Assembly (NCBI RefSeq): GCF_900105195.1
Contig: NZ_FNRX01000002.1
Location: 62,001 to 126,000, forward strand
Direction: 5' to 3'
DNA from: Rhodococcus pyridinivorans
Lineage (GTDB): Bacteria; Actinomycetota; Actinomycetes; Mycobacteriales; Mycobacteriaceae
Length of the DNA: 64,000 nt
Shown: positions 36,575-44,301 of the stretch, piece after piece
Layout: each line of letters opens with the position of its first letter
How positions within the stretch are numbered: position 1 is the stretch's first letter
The notes under the pieces: model-generated
Database searches by the model: none
The model's input: the letters and a program-made list of their open reading frames with translations, nothing else
Told to the model about the DNA's origin: nothing
Translations under genes and position numbers: made by a program

Positions 36575-37117
36575 GTGCCACCTGCCCCTGCCGCCCGCGC
36601 CAAACTTCTCGACGCCTTCGTGACGATCCTGCTCGAGCAGGGCGAGCGCGCCGCGACACTCGAGTCCGTCGCCGCGGCGGCGAACGTGTCCAAAGGTGGT
36701 CTGCTCTATCACTTCCCGTCCAAGGACGCCCTCGTCGAGGCTCTCGCCGAACACCTCGAGACACTCGCAGCCGACGACGCCGAACTGATGCGCACGGCTC
36801 CCGAAGGACCGGCGACCTACTACATCCGCACCTCGGTCTTCGCCGACACCCCGCTCGACCGGGCCATCGTCGCCCTGACCCGCCTGAGCCAGACCGCGAA
36901 CCCGCGCGCCCAGCAGGCGCTGCGCCGCATCCATCAGGGCTGGTTCGAGGCACTGTCCGACGAGGTCACCGATCCCGCTGCGGCACGAGCGGTGATGCTC
37001 ATCGGCGACGGGCTCTACTACGGCGCCGCCATGTCGGGCGAGACAAGCACGACGCCGCCCGAGGACGTCGACGAACTCCTGAAAGTCGTGCGGAAACTGA
37101 TCGGCCCGAGCGACTGA
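36575..37117 (+). CDS. TetR-family repressor of the DHA2 efflux pump
   Basis: A 180-residue regulator: DNA-binding region LLDAFVTILLEQGERAATLESVAAAANVSKGGLLYHFPSKDALVEAL (about residues 10-57), then a helical ligand domain with a GDGLYYGAAMSG segment near the end. GTG 36575 is six bases from TACGAT, consistent with leaderless mRNA. Divergent placement from the efflux gene and the palindrome between them fit the TetR/efflux pattern; drug ligand unknown. Confidence 0.88.
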   Translation: MPPAPAARAKLLDAFVTILLEQGERAATLESVAAAANVSKGGLLYHFPSKDALVEALAEHLETLAADDAELMRTAPEGPATYYIRTSVFADTPLDRAIVALTRLSQTANPRAQQALRRIHQGWFEALSDEVTDPAAARAVMLIGDGLYYGAAMSGETSTTPPEDVDELLKVVRKLIGPSD

Positions 37118-37121
37118 GTTC

Positions 37122-37169
37122 GGGGAGGTTGCGTGCGTCCGTTCGCGAAAATACGCACACAACCTCCCC
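37122..37169. terminator. Bidirectional terminator between tetR and phosphoesterase
   Basis: GGGGAGGTTGCGTGCGT pairs with ACGCACACAACCTCCCC, with one mismatch in 17. It separates two convergent genes. Confidence 0.75.
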
Positions 37170-37180
37170 TTCGATCGCCC

Positions 37181-37675
37181 TCACCCGAGCCGATGCAGTT
37201 CGACGTCGCGGAGCACGCCGTCGTCGATGGTCGCGGTCATGTAGGTGCAGTACGGCTGCCGACGCCGGTCGGTGGGTGAACCCGGGTTGAGCAGGCGCAA
37301 TCCGCTCGGCGCGGTCGTGTCCCAGGGGATGTGCGAGTGGCCGAAGACGAGGACGTCGGTGTCGGGATAGGCCGCGGCCATCCGATTGTCGCGCCCGGTC
37401 GACGCCCCGGTCTCGTGCACCACCGCGACGCGCACACCGTCGAGGGTCACCCGCGCGACCTCCGGCAGCCGTTCCCGCAGGAGCGGACCGTCGTTGTTGC
37501 CCCAACACGCGACCAGCTGCCGGGACCGCTCTTCCAGCGCGTCGAGCAGTGTCACGTCCATCCAGTCGCCCGCGTGGATCACCACGTCCGCGCGGGCCAC
37601 CTCGTCCCACACCTGCGACGGCAGGTCGCGGGCGCGCGTCGGTACGTGGGTGTCGGCGAGCAGCAGCAGTCGCAT
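37181..37675 (-). CDS. YfcE-type metallophosphoesterase
   Basis: A 164-residue dimetal phosphodiesterase with every core motif: LADTHVPT (DxH), HAGDWMD (GDxxD-like), WGNNDG (GNND), VVHETG and FGHSHIPW (GHxH), and a closing LLNPGSPTDRR. The YfcE/MJ0936 group cleaves phosphodiesters with manganese or similar metals; the natural substrate is unknown. ATG 37675 (MRLLLLADTH) begins the domain directly. Confidence 0.87.
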   Translation of the reverse strand: MRLLLLADTHVPTRARDLPSQVWDEVARADVVIHAGDWMDVTLLDALEERSRQLVACWGNNDGPLLRERLPEVARVTLDGVRVAVVHETGASTGRDNRMAAAYPDTDVLVFGHSHIPWDTTAPSGLRLLNPGSPTDRRRQPYCTYMTATIDDGVLRDVELHRLG

Positions 37676-37680
37676 GGCCC

Positions 37681-37748
37681 CAGTCTGCCGTGGGGTCACA
37701 GTCTGCCGTGGGTCACGGTCTGCCGTGGGTTCGCAGTGTGCCGCGGGC
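37681..37748. repeat. Short tandem repeat between phosphoesterase and SDR genes
   Basis: About four copies of a 17-base unit resembling CAGTCTGCCGTGGGGT occur head to tail, with increasing divergence towards the SDR gene. The copies hold no reading frame and carry no CRISPR-like spacers. They overlap the promoter region of both flanking genes. Confidence 0.75.
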
Positions 37749-37769
37749 GCTCATGGGTAACCACGACGC

Positions 37770-38567
37770 ATGACCACTCCAGCTCACGACAGACTCGCCA
37801 TCGTCACCGGCGCCGACTCCGGCATGGGCAAGGCGACCGCCGAACTGCTCGCCACCGAGGGGTTCGACGTCGGCATCACCTTCCACACCGACGAGGCCGG
37901 GGCCGAGGACACCCGCGCCGGGGTCGAACAGCGCGGACAGCGGTGCTTCGTGGCCCGACAGGACCTGACCAGCCCGGACACCGCCGATGTGATCGACGAA
38001 CTCACCGGAAAGCTCGGCGGTCTCGGGGTGCTGGTGAACAACGCCGGCACCGGACACCGCGACGAGGTGCTCGACCTGTCCTTCGAACGGTGGCGGGAGA
38101 TGCTCTCCACCGACCTCGACGGCCCGTTCCTGTGCTCCCAACGCGCCGCGCGACACATGATCGACTCCGGGGGCGGCGGCCGCATCGTCAACATCACGAG
38201 CGTCCACGAGCACATCCCCCGCTACGGCGCCTCCGCCTACTGCACGGCGAAGGCCGGCCTCGGCATGCTCACGCAGTGCCTCGCCCTCGAATGGGCCCGC
38301 TATGGCATCACGGTCAACTCGGTGGCTCCCGGTGAGATCTCCACGCCCATGACCGGCATGGACGAATCCGAGGCCTTCCACGAGGAGCGACCGGGCAACC
38401 CCACCGGACGTCCCGGGCACGTCAACGAAGTTGCCTCCGTCGTCGCCTTCCTCGCGTCCCCACGCTCGTCGTACCTGACGGGGCGCTCGATCCCCGTCGA
38501 CGGCGGCCTCATGTTGATGGCCGCGCACGGACACGACATGAACGACGGGAGTTGGCGCGAACTCTGA
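37770..38567 (+). CDS. Short-chain dehydrogenase/reductase
   Basis: A 265-residue classical SDR. Coenzyme motif VTGADSGMGKA (residues 12-22), NNAGTG, catalytic Ser in NITSVHEH, Tyr/Lys in YCTAKAG, and the C-terminal pattern GRPGHVNEVASVVAFLASPRSSYLTGRSIPVDGG. It resembles glucose-1-dehydrogenase-like SDRs, but the alcohol substrate is unknown. The ATG has no clear ribosome site; TAACCA lies six bases upstream and could be a -10 box of a leaderless transcript. It stands between two repeats/terminators and the membrane protein gene. Confidence 0.86.
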   Translation: MTTPAHDRLAIVTGADSGMGKATAELLATEGFDVGITFHTDEAGAEDTRAGVEQRGQRCFVARQDLTSPDTADVIDELTGKLGGLGVLVNNAGTGHRDEVLDLSFERWREMLSTDLDGPFLCSQRAARHMIDSGGGGRIVNITSVHEHIPRYGASAYCTAKAGLGMLTQCLALEWARYGITVNSVAPGEISTPMTGMDESEAFHEERPGNPTGRPGHVNEVASVVAFLASPRSSYLTGRSIPVDGGLMLMAAHGHDMNDGSWREL

Positions 38568-38636
38568 CGACGACCGGCCGCCCATCCGCTAGCGTCCACC
38601 GGCGGATCGGTGGTCGACTCGGAATGGGGGAACTGG

Positions 38637-39257
38637 ATGCGCACGACACCGCCTGCGGAGCGATTCGGGCCGGGAACGGCGAGGGGTTACCGAGCGACCC
38701 ATCGTCCCGAGGTGTGGGGAGCGCTGATCGGCGCGGGTGGCGCGTCGGCCTTCATGCTCGTGAACGGTGCCGCTCTGGGATCACCGTGGACCTGGATCGT
38801 CGTTATCGGATGGTTCTGCGCCATCGCTGTTTTCGTCTGGGCCGTGCTCATACGACCGCGGAGTTTCGAGCAGTTGGAGCCGCCCTCGAAGCAGGCATCG
38901 ACGATCTACCTCGTGTCGGTCGCGGCCATGGTCGTGCTGATCGTCGGTGGCGCAAGGCTTCTCGCGTTGTTCGATCGTTCGGAACTGACGGTCGCGTGGG
39001 TGGTCTGCGTCGTCGGTGCGCACTTCGTTCCCTTCGCACGGGCCTTCGGCCGCGCGATGTTCCGGGTCATGGGCTGGGGAATGCTGGTGATCGGAATCGT
39101 CGGTCTGGCAGGCGGTCTCGCATCGCCTGCGGTGGCAGCCGTCGCCGGTGTCGCGGCGGGGCTGTGGATGTTCGCCGTGGTGGTCGCCGACGCCGTCGGC
39201 CGACCTCTCGTCACCGGGCGTCGGCCCGACTCCACAGTTCCTCGAGCGCCTCGTTGA
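38637..39257 (+). CDS. Uncharacterised multi-helix membrane protein
   Basis: A 206-residue protein with about six hydrophobic helices, arranged as pairs, starting after a short polar head (RTTPPAERFGPGTARGYRATHRPEVW). There is no motif I recognise, and most polar residues are at the ends of helices. ATG 38637 follows GGGGGAA; a GTG at 38610 would add nine residues. Its last 47 bases overlap the convergent hydrolase gene, which is unusual for a real pair and may mean one gene is decaying. Confidence 0.65.
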   Translation: MRTTPPAERFGPGTARGYRATHRPEVWGALIGAGGASAFMLVNGAALGSPWTWIVVIGWFCAIAVFVWAVLIRPRSFEQLEPPSKQASTIYLVSVAAMVVLIVGGARLLALFDRSELTVAWVVCVVGAHFVPFARAFGRAMFRVMGWGMLVIGIVGLAGGLASPAVAAVAGVAAGLWMFAVVVADAVGRPLVTGRRPDSTVPRAPR

Positions 39258-39966
39258 CTCGTTCCGGCTGCTGGACGTGCGGGTAGAAACCGGGAACTTC
39301 GAGCAGTTCTCCCCCGATCCGGTCGGCGACGACCCGCGCCGTGACCGTCAGCGGATCTCCCGCCAGCCGCTTGTACTCGTCGGGTGCGCCCGCCCAGTCA
39401 CCGACGACGACGAGCTTCGGCCACGGCGCCGCCGCGAGCGACTCGAGGGGGATGTCGGCGTCCCAGCACGGTCTCTCCCGCATCGACGTCGCCGCTGCGC
39501 GTAGTCGCTTCGGGGTGGGTTCCGCCGGCGGCATGCCGACGCTCTCCGTGATGAGACGCAGATAGTCCTCCGCAGTGAGCTCGGGCGGGAGCGTCACCTG
39601 GGACGCGCGAGCGCGGGCGAGGTTCTCGGCGACCACCGGTTCGCTCTCCGCAACCTTCAGGCACCCGGGCTGGATCAGGCACAGCGACCGCACCAGGTCC
39701 GGCCGTTCCACCGCCGCGAGCATCGCTGCGACCGCACCGTACGAATGTCCGACGAGATGGGCGCCGTCACCGAGCAGTTCGACGATGTCGGCGGCGTCCA
39801 CCTCGTAGTCGGTGCGATGGGCCCCGTCGAGATCCGGCGAGTCGCCGTGCCCGCGGCGGTCCATCAGGATCAGCCGACGTGACGCCCGCAAGGGCCGCTG
39901 CCGACCGAATCCGTAGGTCTCGTCGTCTCCCTCGGGCGCTTCGTCGACTCCGCAGTCCACTCGCAA
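39211..39966 (-). CDS. Alpha/beta hydrolase, probably N-terminally truncated
   Basis: The frame gives 251 residues from a TTG codon, but no strong start is visible. From MDRRGHGDSPD on it is a normal alpha/beta hydrolase: nucleophile elbow GHSYGAV (Ser), helices, then VGDWAG and the catalytic His in FYPHVQQPE. What is missing is the first strand with its HG oxyanion motif; instead the N-terminus (RVDCGVDEAPEGDDETYGFG) is unlike the family, and upstream DNA holds a palindrome and a tRNA terminator in place of coding sequence. It is therefore a candidate for a broken or truncated gene. Substrate cannot be guessed. Confidence 0.55.
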   Translation of the reverse strand: MRVDCGVDEAPEGDDETYGFGRQRPLRASRRLILMDRRGHGDSPDLDGAHRTDYEVDAADIVELLGDGAHLVGHSYGAVAAMLAAVERPDLVRSLCLIQPGCLKVAESEPVVAENLARARASQVTLPPELTAEDYLRLITESVGMPPAEPTPKRLRAAATSMRERPCWDADIPLESLAAAPWPKLVVVGDWAGAPDEYKRLAGDPLTVTARVVADRIGGELLEVPGFYPHVQQPERVNEALEELWSRADAR

Positions 39967-39974
39967 TCAAGTTC

Positions 39975-40008
39975 GCTATCCGCCACAGCAATTGCTGCGG
40001 CGGATAGC
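39975..40008. repeat. Perfect palindromic element next to tRNA-Ser(CGA)
   Basis: GCTATCCGCC (39975-39984) and GGCGGATAGC (39999-40008) flank an internal palindrome CAGCAATTGCTG (39986-39997). Only the base pair between them (A/C) breaks the symmetry. It lies where the first codons of the hydrolase gene would be expected. Confidence 0.7.
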
Positions 40009-40061
40009 AAAAGCCGTAGCGGATGCTTCGGACCCCGGCCTTGGCGACCTGCAGACATGAG

Positions 40062-40096
40062 AAAAGCCCCTCACCTGCACTAACAGGTAAGGGGCT
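40062..40096 (-). terminator. Terminator after tRNA-Ser(CGA)
   Basis: On the minus strand AGCCCCTTACCTG pairs with CAGGTGAGGGGCT around a short loop, followed by TTTTCTC. Confidence 0.88.
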
Positions 40097-40099
40097 CTC

Positions 40100-40190
40100 T
40101 GGCGGTGGCGGTGGGATTTGAACCCACGGACGGGGGTTACCCGTCACGCGCTTTCGAGGCGCGCTCCTTCGGCCGCTCGGTCACGCCACC
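40100..40190 (-). tRNA. tRNA-Ser(CGA)
   Basis: Acceptor GGTGGCG at the 5' end (40190) pairs with CGCCACC; G discriminator and CCA are encoded. Anticodon stem CGCGC/GCGCG encloses CTCGAAA, anticodon CGA. A long variable arm and GGTTCAAATCC support serine. It reads UCG. Confidence 0.95.
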
Positions 40191-40236
40191 GCTGACGACT
40201 CTAGCGGATTGCAGGCCTCATCCTGAAATCGCCTGG

Positions 40237-40713
40237 TCACAGCTCCGAAGCCGGCCCTCGATGTTCCCGGAAGAACGCCTCGAGCACGGCCGCGCACTCG
40301 GCTTCGAGCACACCACCGCGCACTTCCGGACGGTGCGTGAGGCGCCGATCGCGCACCACGTCCCACAGCGACCCGACGGCGCCCGTCTTCGGCTCCCATG
40401 CCCCGAAGACCACCCGCGATACCCGGGAGAGCACCGACGCTCCCGCGCACATCGTGCAGGGTTCGAGGGTCACGGCGAGGGTTGCGCCCTCGAGACGCCA
40501 TCCGTCGCCGTAGACCTGCGCTGCCGCGCGCAGAGCGAGCACCTCGGCGTGCGCTGTGGGGTCGCCGGTGGCCTCGCGGGAGTTCGCCGCTCGCGCGATC
40601 TCGGTGCCGTCCGGCCCGAACACCACCGCGCCCACCGGTACGTCACCGGCGGGCGCGGCAGCGGCGGCCTCCAGCGCGACCCGGATCAATGCCTCGTCGT
40701 CGCGCAGCCCCAT
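40237..40713 (-). CDS. tadA: tRNA(adenine-34) deaminase TadA
   Basis: A 158-residue zinc deaminase that makes inosine at position 34 of tRNA-Arg(ACG) so it can read CGU, CGC and CGA. Zinc ligands and catalytic Glu: HAEVLAL (His and Glu, about residues 54-56) and PCTMCAG (two Cys, about 84-87). It follows immediately, zero bases, on the stop of the companion gene upstream. Its tRNA substrate, tRNA-Arg(ACG), is encoded 17 kb away in the same window. Confidence 0.93.
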   Translation of the reverse strand: MGLRDDEALIRVALEAAAAAPAGDVPVGAVVFGPDGTEIARAANSREATGDPTAHAEVLALRAAAQVYGDGWRLEGATLAVTLEPCTMCAGASVLSRVSRVVFGAWEPKTGAVGSLWDVVRDRRLTHRPEVRGGVLEAECAAVLEAFFREHRGPASEL

Positions 40714-41274
40714 CTAACGGAGCTTGTCCAGGGTGTTACCCAGGACGTCGTCGAAACCGAGTCGCTGGGCGATCTCGTCGAGTTGCTCGTCGGGATACAG
40801 GTCGGTCTCCGACAGGATCACCGAGAGCACCGGCTCGGGCAGACCCATGTCGGCCAGGATGCCGAGGTCGCCTTCCTCCCACGGCTCGATGTCGTCGAGC
40901 TCGTCGGGATCGATATCGGGGATCTCGATGTTCAGCGCATCGAGGACGTCGGCTGCGATGTCGTAGTCGACGGCCATCGTCGCGTCGGACAGCAGCAACC
41001 TCGTTCCCGCAGGTGCGGGACGCACGATGATGAAGAATTCGTCGTCCACATTCAGCAGACCGAAGACTGCGCCGGAACTTCTCAGCTCCCGCAACTCGGT
41101 CACTGCGGTATCGAGACTCGTCAGTGCGGCACCGGACAACACCCGGCACTTCCAACGACCTTCCTCCCGCGTCACGGCGACGGCGAAGCCGTCGAGGTCG
41201 TCGCTCGAATTCCCGGCGGGGTTCCCGCTCTGGGTCACGGAAGGGCTCTTGTTCCCTACACGCTGTGCAGCCAT
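40714..41274 (-). CDS. tRNA adenosine deaminase-associated protein
   Basis: A 186-residue acidic protein that in actinobacteria is regularly found directly upstream of tadA. After a Ser/Asn/Gly-rich head, the core reads FAVAVTREEGRWKCRVL, FFIIVRPAPAGTRLLLSDATMAVDYDIAADVLD and an acidic block IPDIDPDELDDIEPWEEGDLGILADMG. No enzymatic motif is visible; a role in TadA activity or tRNA recognition is inferred from the constant pairing. Its TAG stop touches the tadA ATG, so the two are co-translated. ATG 41274 (MAAQRVGN) was chosen over an upstream alternative. Confidence 0.82.
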   Translation of the reverse strand: MAAQRVGNKSPSVTQSGNPAGNSSDDLDGFAVAVTREEGRWKCRVLSGAALTSLDTAVTELRELRSSGAVFGLLNVDDEFFIIVRPAPAGTRLLLSDATMAVDYDIAADVLDALNIEIPDIDPDELDDIEPWEEGDLGILADMGLPEPVLSVILSETDLYPDEQLDEIAQRLGFDDVLGNTLDKLR

Positions 41275-41340
41275 GGGCGCAACGGTAGTCGGCCACGTCC
41301 GGTGAATGAAGCCCAGCACGGGATATGCCAACCTGATGAG

Positions 41341-42285
41341 GTGTCCTCAGCCGTCTCTTCCCCGCCCGTCTGTGTCCTCGGCCTCGGTCTGATCGGTGGT
41401 TCTCTGCTGCGCGCCGCCGCGGCCACCGGAAGGCAGGCGTGGGGTTACAACAGGTCGTCGCAGGCCGTGGAGGCCGCCGTCGCCGACGGCTTCGACGCGT
41501 CCACCGACCTCACGGCCACGCTGCGTCGCGCAGCCGACACCAGCGCCCTGGTGGTGATCGCGGTGCCGATGCCGGCAGTGGGCAGCATCCTCGAGGCGGT
41601 GGCCGAGCACGCCCCCGAGGTCGCGCTCACCGACGTGGTGAGCATCAAGGCGGAAGTGGCCGCTGCCGTCGCCGCTCACGGCCTGTCGCGGCGTTTCGTG
41701 GGTGGACACCCCATGGCAGGTACGGCGGAGTCCGGCTGGACCGCTGGGACCGCCGACCTGTTCCGCGACGCGGTGTGGGTGGTGACCGTCGACGACGGCA
41801 CCGATCCCGAGGTGTGGCGGCAGGTCGCCGACCTCGCGCTCGACTGCGGCTCCGTCGTCGTGCCCGCCGAATCCCGGGAGCACGACGCGGCGGTCGCGCG
41901 AGTCTCCCATCTCCCCCATCTCCTCGCCGAAGCGCTGGCCCTCTCGGGCGCCGGAGGCGGCGATCTCGCACTCGGTCTCGCCGCCGGCTCCTTCCGGGAC
42001 GGCACGCGGGTCGCCGCGACGGCCCCGGCCCTGGTCGACGCGATGTGCGAAGGCAACGCGGAAGCCCTGCTGGTCGCGCTGGACGAGACACTCGAGGTGC
42101 TGAGAACGGCCCGGGAGCAACTGGCCGACCGCAGCACCTCCGAACTCACCCGCGCCGGTCACGCGGCTCGGACCCGCTACGAACAGCGCCGTCGCGACCC
42201 CATCGTCGGCACGCAGCCCGGCGACGAGGGCTGGATCGCAGCGTTCCGCGAGGCCGGACGACGCGGTGGAGTGTGGACACGATGA
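41341..42285 (+). CDS. tyrA: Prephenate dehydrogenase
   Basis: A 314-residue NAD(P)-dependent enzyme of tyrosine biosynthesis, converting prephenate to 4-hydroxyphenylpyruvate. N-terminal Rossmann motif CVLGLGLIGGSLLRA (residues 11-25), GYNRSS, active-site GGHPMAG with the conserved His (about 120), and the helical C-terminal dimer domain with SHLPHLLAEALAL. There is no ACT domain. GTG 41341 gives the correct N-terminus. It is divergent from the TadA companion gene and overlaps the next amidase gene by four bases. Confidence 0.92.
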   Translation: MSSAVSSPPVCVLGLGLIGGSLLRAAAATGRQAWGYNRSSQAVEAAVADGFDASTDLTATLRRAADTSALVVIAVPMPAVGSILEAVAEHAPEVALTDVVSIKAEVAAAVAAHGLSRRFVGGHPMAGTAESGWTAGTADLFRDAVWVVTVDDGTDPEVWRQVADLALDCGSVVVPAESREHDAAVARVSHLPHLLAEALALSGAGGGDLALGLAAGSFRDGTRVAATAPALVDAMCEGNAEALLVALDETLEVLRTAREQLADRSTSELTRAGHAARTRYEQRRRDPIVGTQPGDEGWIAAFREAGRRGGVWTR

Positions 42286-43619
42286 ACCTCCGCGACATCG
42301 CCTCGGCGCTGACCACCGGCAAGACGACCCCCACCGAACACGTCCGCTCGGTTCTCGCCGAACTCGACGCCCTCGTCGGGACCCCCTGGGGGAACACCGT
42401 CGCCGCCCGCAACGACGAGGCGGCGCTCGAAGCCGCAGCCCTCGCCGACGAGCAGATCGCCGCCGGGAGCTGGATCGGCCCGTTGCACGGCGTCGCGGTC
42501 GCGGTGAAGGACAACATCGACGTCGCCGGGTTCCCCACCCGCTGCGGCAGCGCGGTCCTCGCCGATGCGCCTCCGGCCCGGCGCGATGCTCGCGTCATCG
42601 AGAAGCTCCGCGAAGCCGGAGCCATCGTGGTGGCGAAGACCCATCTCCACGAGTTCGCCTACGGGCCCACCGGGTTGATCAATGTGTCCGGCGCGGCCCC
42701 CCACCCCCACAACCCGGACCTGATCAGCGGTGGTTCGTCGTCGGGCTCCGCAGTGCTGGTCGCGAGGGGCGTCGTGCCCGTCGCGCTGGGAACCGACACC
42801 GGCTGCAGCGTCCGTACCCCGGCGGCGCTGTGCGGGATCGTCGGATTCAAGCCGGGCTTCGGTGCCCTGCCCGAGCAGGGCGTGTTCCCGCTGTCGACGA
42901 CCTTCGACCACGTCGGTCTGCTCGCCGCCGACGCTCTGGACGCCTCACTCGCGTGGGGCGCCCTTCCGGGCATCGCGCACCTGCGCACCCCGGTCTCCGA
43001 ACTGCGCATCGGACGCCTGCGGGGCGGCATCTGGGATCTGTCACCCGTCTTCGACGAGGCCGTCGAGACGGCGTGCCGCACCCTCACGGATCTGGGCGCC
43101 CGCGTCGTCGACGTGGAACTGCCCGAGACCGACGAGATGCTCGAGCTGTATCCCGTGGTCACCGGCTCGGAAGCATACGAGACGCATCGCGCGTGGTTCG
43201 AAGCCGATCCCGACCGCTACCAGCCTCCGACGGCCGCTCTGCTCGCCGCGCAACGCGACCGGCCGGCCTACGAATACATCCACGCGGCCCGGGCGGTGGC
43301 GCGACTACGTCACGACGTCGTGCACCGCCTCCGCACCGTGGACAAGCTCGACGCGCTGATCACCGTCACTACCGGCGTGCGTTCGGCGCCGCTGACGAGC
43401 GATCCCGTCGAGCTGCGCGCACCGCTGCTGCAGATGTGTGTCCCGTTCAGCGTCCTCGGTGTCCCCGCCCTGTCGGTGCCGGCTCCTGACGGCGGGTCGT
43501 CGCCGGTCGGACTCCAGATCGTCGGCCTCACCGGCGGAACGCACGGGCACGGTAGCCACCCCGCCGAATCGGCCGCGTTCGCCGTGGCGATGGCGGTGGA
43601 GGCGTCGGGACAGCCCTAG
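42282..43619 (+). CDS. Amidase (amidase signature family)
   Basis: A 445-residue hydrolase with the Ser-cisSer-Lys triad: Lys in AVAVKDNIDVAG (about 76), cis-Ser in GGSSSGSAV (about 150), and nucleophile Ser in GTDTGCSVRTP (about 172). In most relatives the residue before that Ser is Gly, so the Cys is a mild change. It hydrolyses an amide, possibly an allophanate- or indoleacetamide-like compound; substrate unknown. Its ATG overlaps the tyrA stop (ATGA), so the two are coupled. Its stop overlaps the convergent next gene. Confidence 0.9.
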   Translation: MNLRDIASALTTGKTTPTEHVRSVLAELDALVGTPWGNTVAARNDEAALEAAALADEQIAAGSWIGPLHGVAVAVKDNIDVAGFPTRCGSAVLADAPPARRDARVIEKLREAGAIVVAKTHLHEFAYGPTGLINVSGAAPHPHNPDLISGGSSSGSAVLVARGVVPVALGTDTGCSVRTPAALCGIVGFKPGFGALPEQGVFPLSTTFDHVGLLAADALDASLAWGALPGIAHLRTPVSELRIGRLRGGIWDLSPVFDEAVETACRTLTDLGARVVDVELPETDEMLELYPVVTGSEAYETHRAWFEADPDRYQPPTAALLAAQRDRPAYEYIHAARAVARLRHDVVHRLRTVDKLDALITVTTGVRSAPLTSDPVELRAPLLQMCVPFSVLGVPALSVPAPDGGSSPVGLQIVGLTGGTHGHGSHPAESAAFAVAMAVEASGQP

Positions 43620-44215
43620 ATGCGGGAGGCGAGTCCTCGGTACTCGAGGACGAAGCCGTCCTCGTCGACGGTCACCGACGACGACGAGCGCGGCGACAGC
43701 ACATGGATGCCGTCGGACGCACTGCTGTAGACGACCGTCGCCTCCTCGATGCTGAGATCGATGAGGTTGACGTAGACGACGGGCACCTCCACGTCGTCGG
43801 CTCCGGCCTGCAGGTCGTGCCGGCGGATGGGCAGGGCGTTGAAGAACGGGCTGAACACCACATCGACGTCCAACGCCCCGCCGAAGGTGGACCGCTGATG
43901 GTCGATGCCGTTGTCGGACATCCAGATGCCCTCTTCGGACCGGGTGAGGGACATGTGCCGTTCGCCCGAAGCGAGGGTGGTGCGCACCGACAATCGGCGG
44001 GTGACACCGTTCTCATCCGTCACCAGGTCGTACGACGCGCTGAAGGCCGGATGGTCGGTGCACTCCGCACCCACGATGCGACCGGACGCCTTGATGCGGC
44101 GGCCGGAGAGCTGTACTCGTACCGACTCCATCCGAGACGCATCGGCCGCACGCCACGTGAGTAGCGCGGGCCACGTCGACGCGGAACCGGTGGCGTCAGA
44201 GGCTGGGGTGCTCAC
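43616..44215 (-). CDS. Putative glycolipid-binding protein (DUF1089)
   Basis: A 199-residue protein of the putative glycolipid-binding family, with the usual beta-strand-rich pattern around MESVRVQLSGRRIKASGRIVG, RRLSVRTTL, WMSDNGIDHQRSTFGGALDVDVVFSPFFNALPIRRHDL, and the end DEDGFVLEYRGLASRI. No signal peptide is seen, so it is probably cytoplasmic. GTG start at 44215. Its stop overlaps the amidase stop by three bases in convergent orientation. Confidence 0.78.
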   Translation of the reverse strand: MSTPASDATGSASTWPALLTWRAADASRMESVRVQLSGRRIKASGRIVGAECTDHPAFSASYDLVTDENGVTRRLSVRTTLASGERHMSLTRSEEGIWMSDNGIDHQRSTFGGALDVDVVFSPFFNALPIRRHDLQAGADDVEVPVVYVNLIDLSIEEATVVYSSASDGIHVLSPRSSSSVTVDEDGFVLEYRGLASRI

Positions 44216-44301
44216 GGTCTATACGGTATGCGACGAAGCGCACACGGTGGGCAGCGGTGCCGTGATTCGTCCACAACACGGTTGCGGCGGGGCCCACCTG
44301 C

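Noticed and set aside
37681..37748. CRISPR array
   Set aside because: Repeats touch each other with no unique spacers and no cas genes are near.
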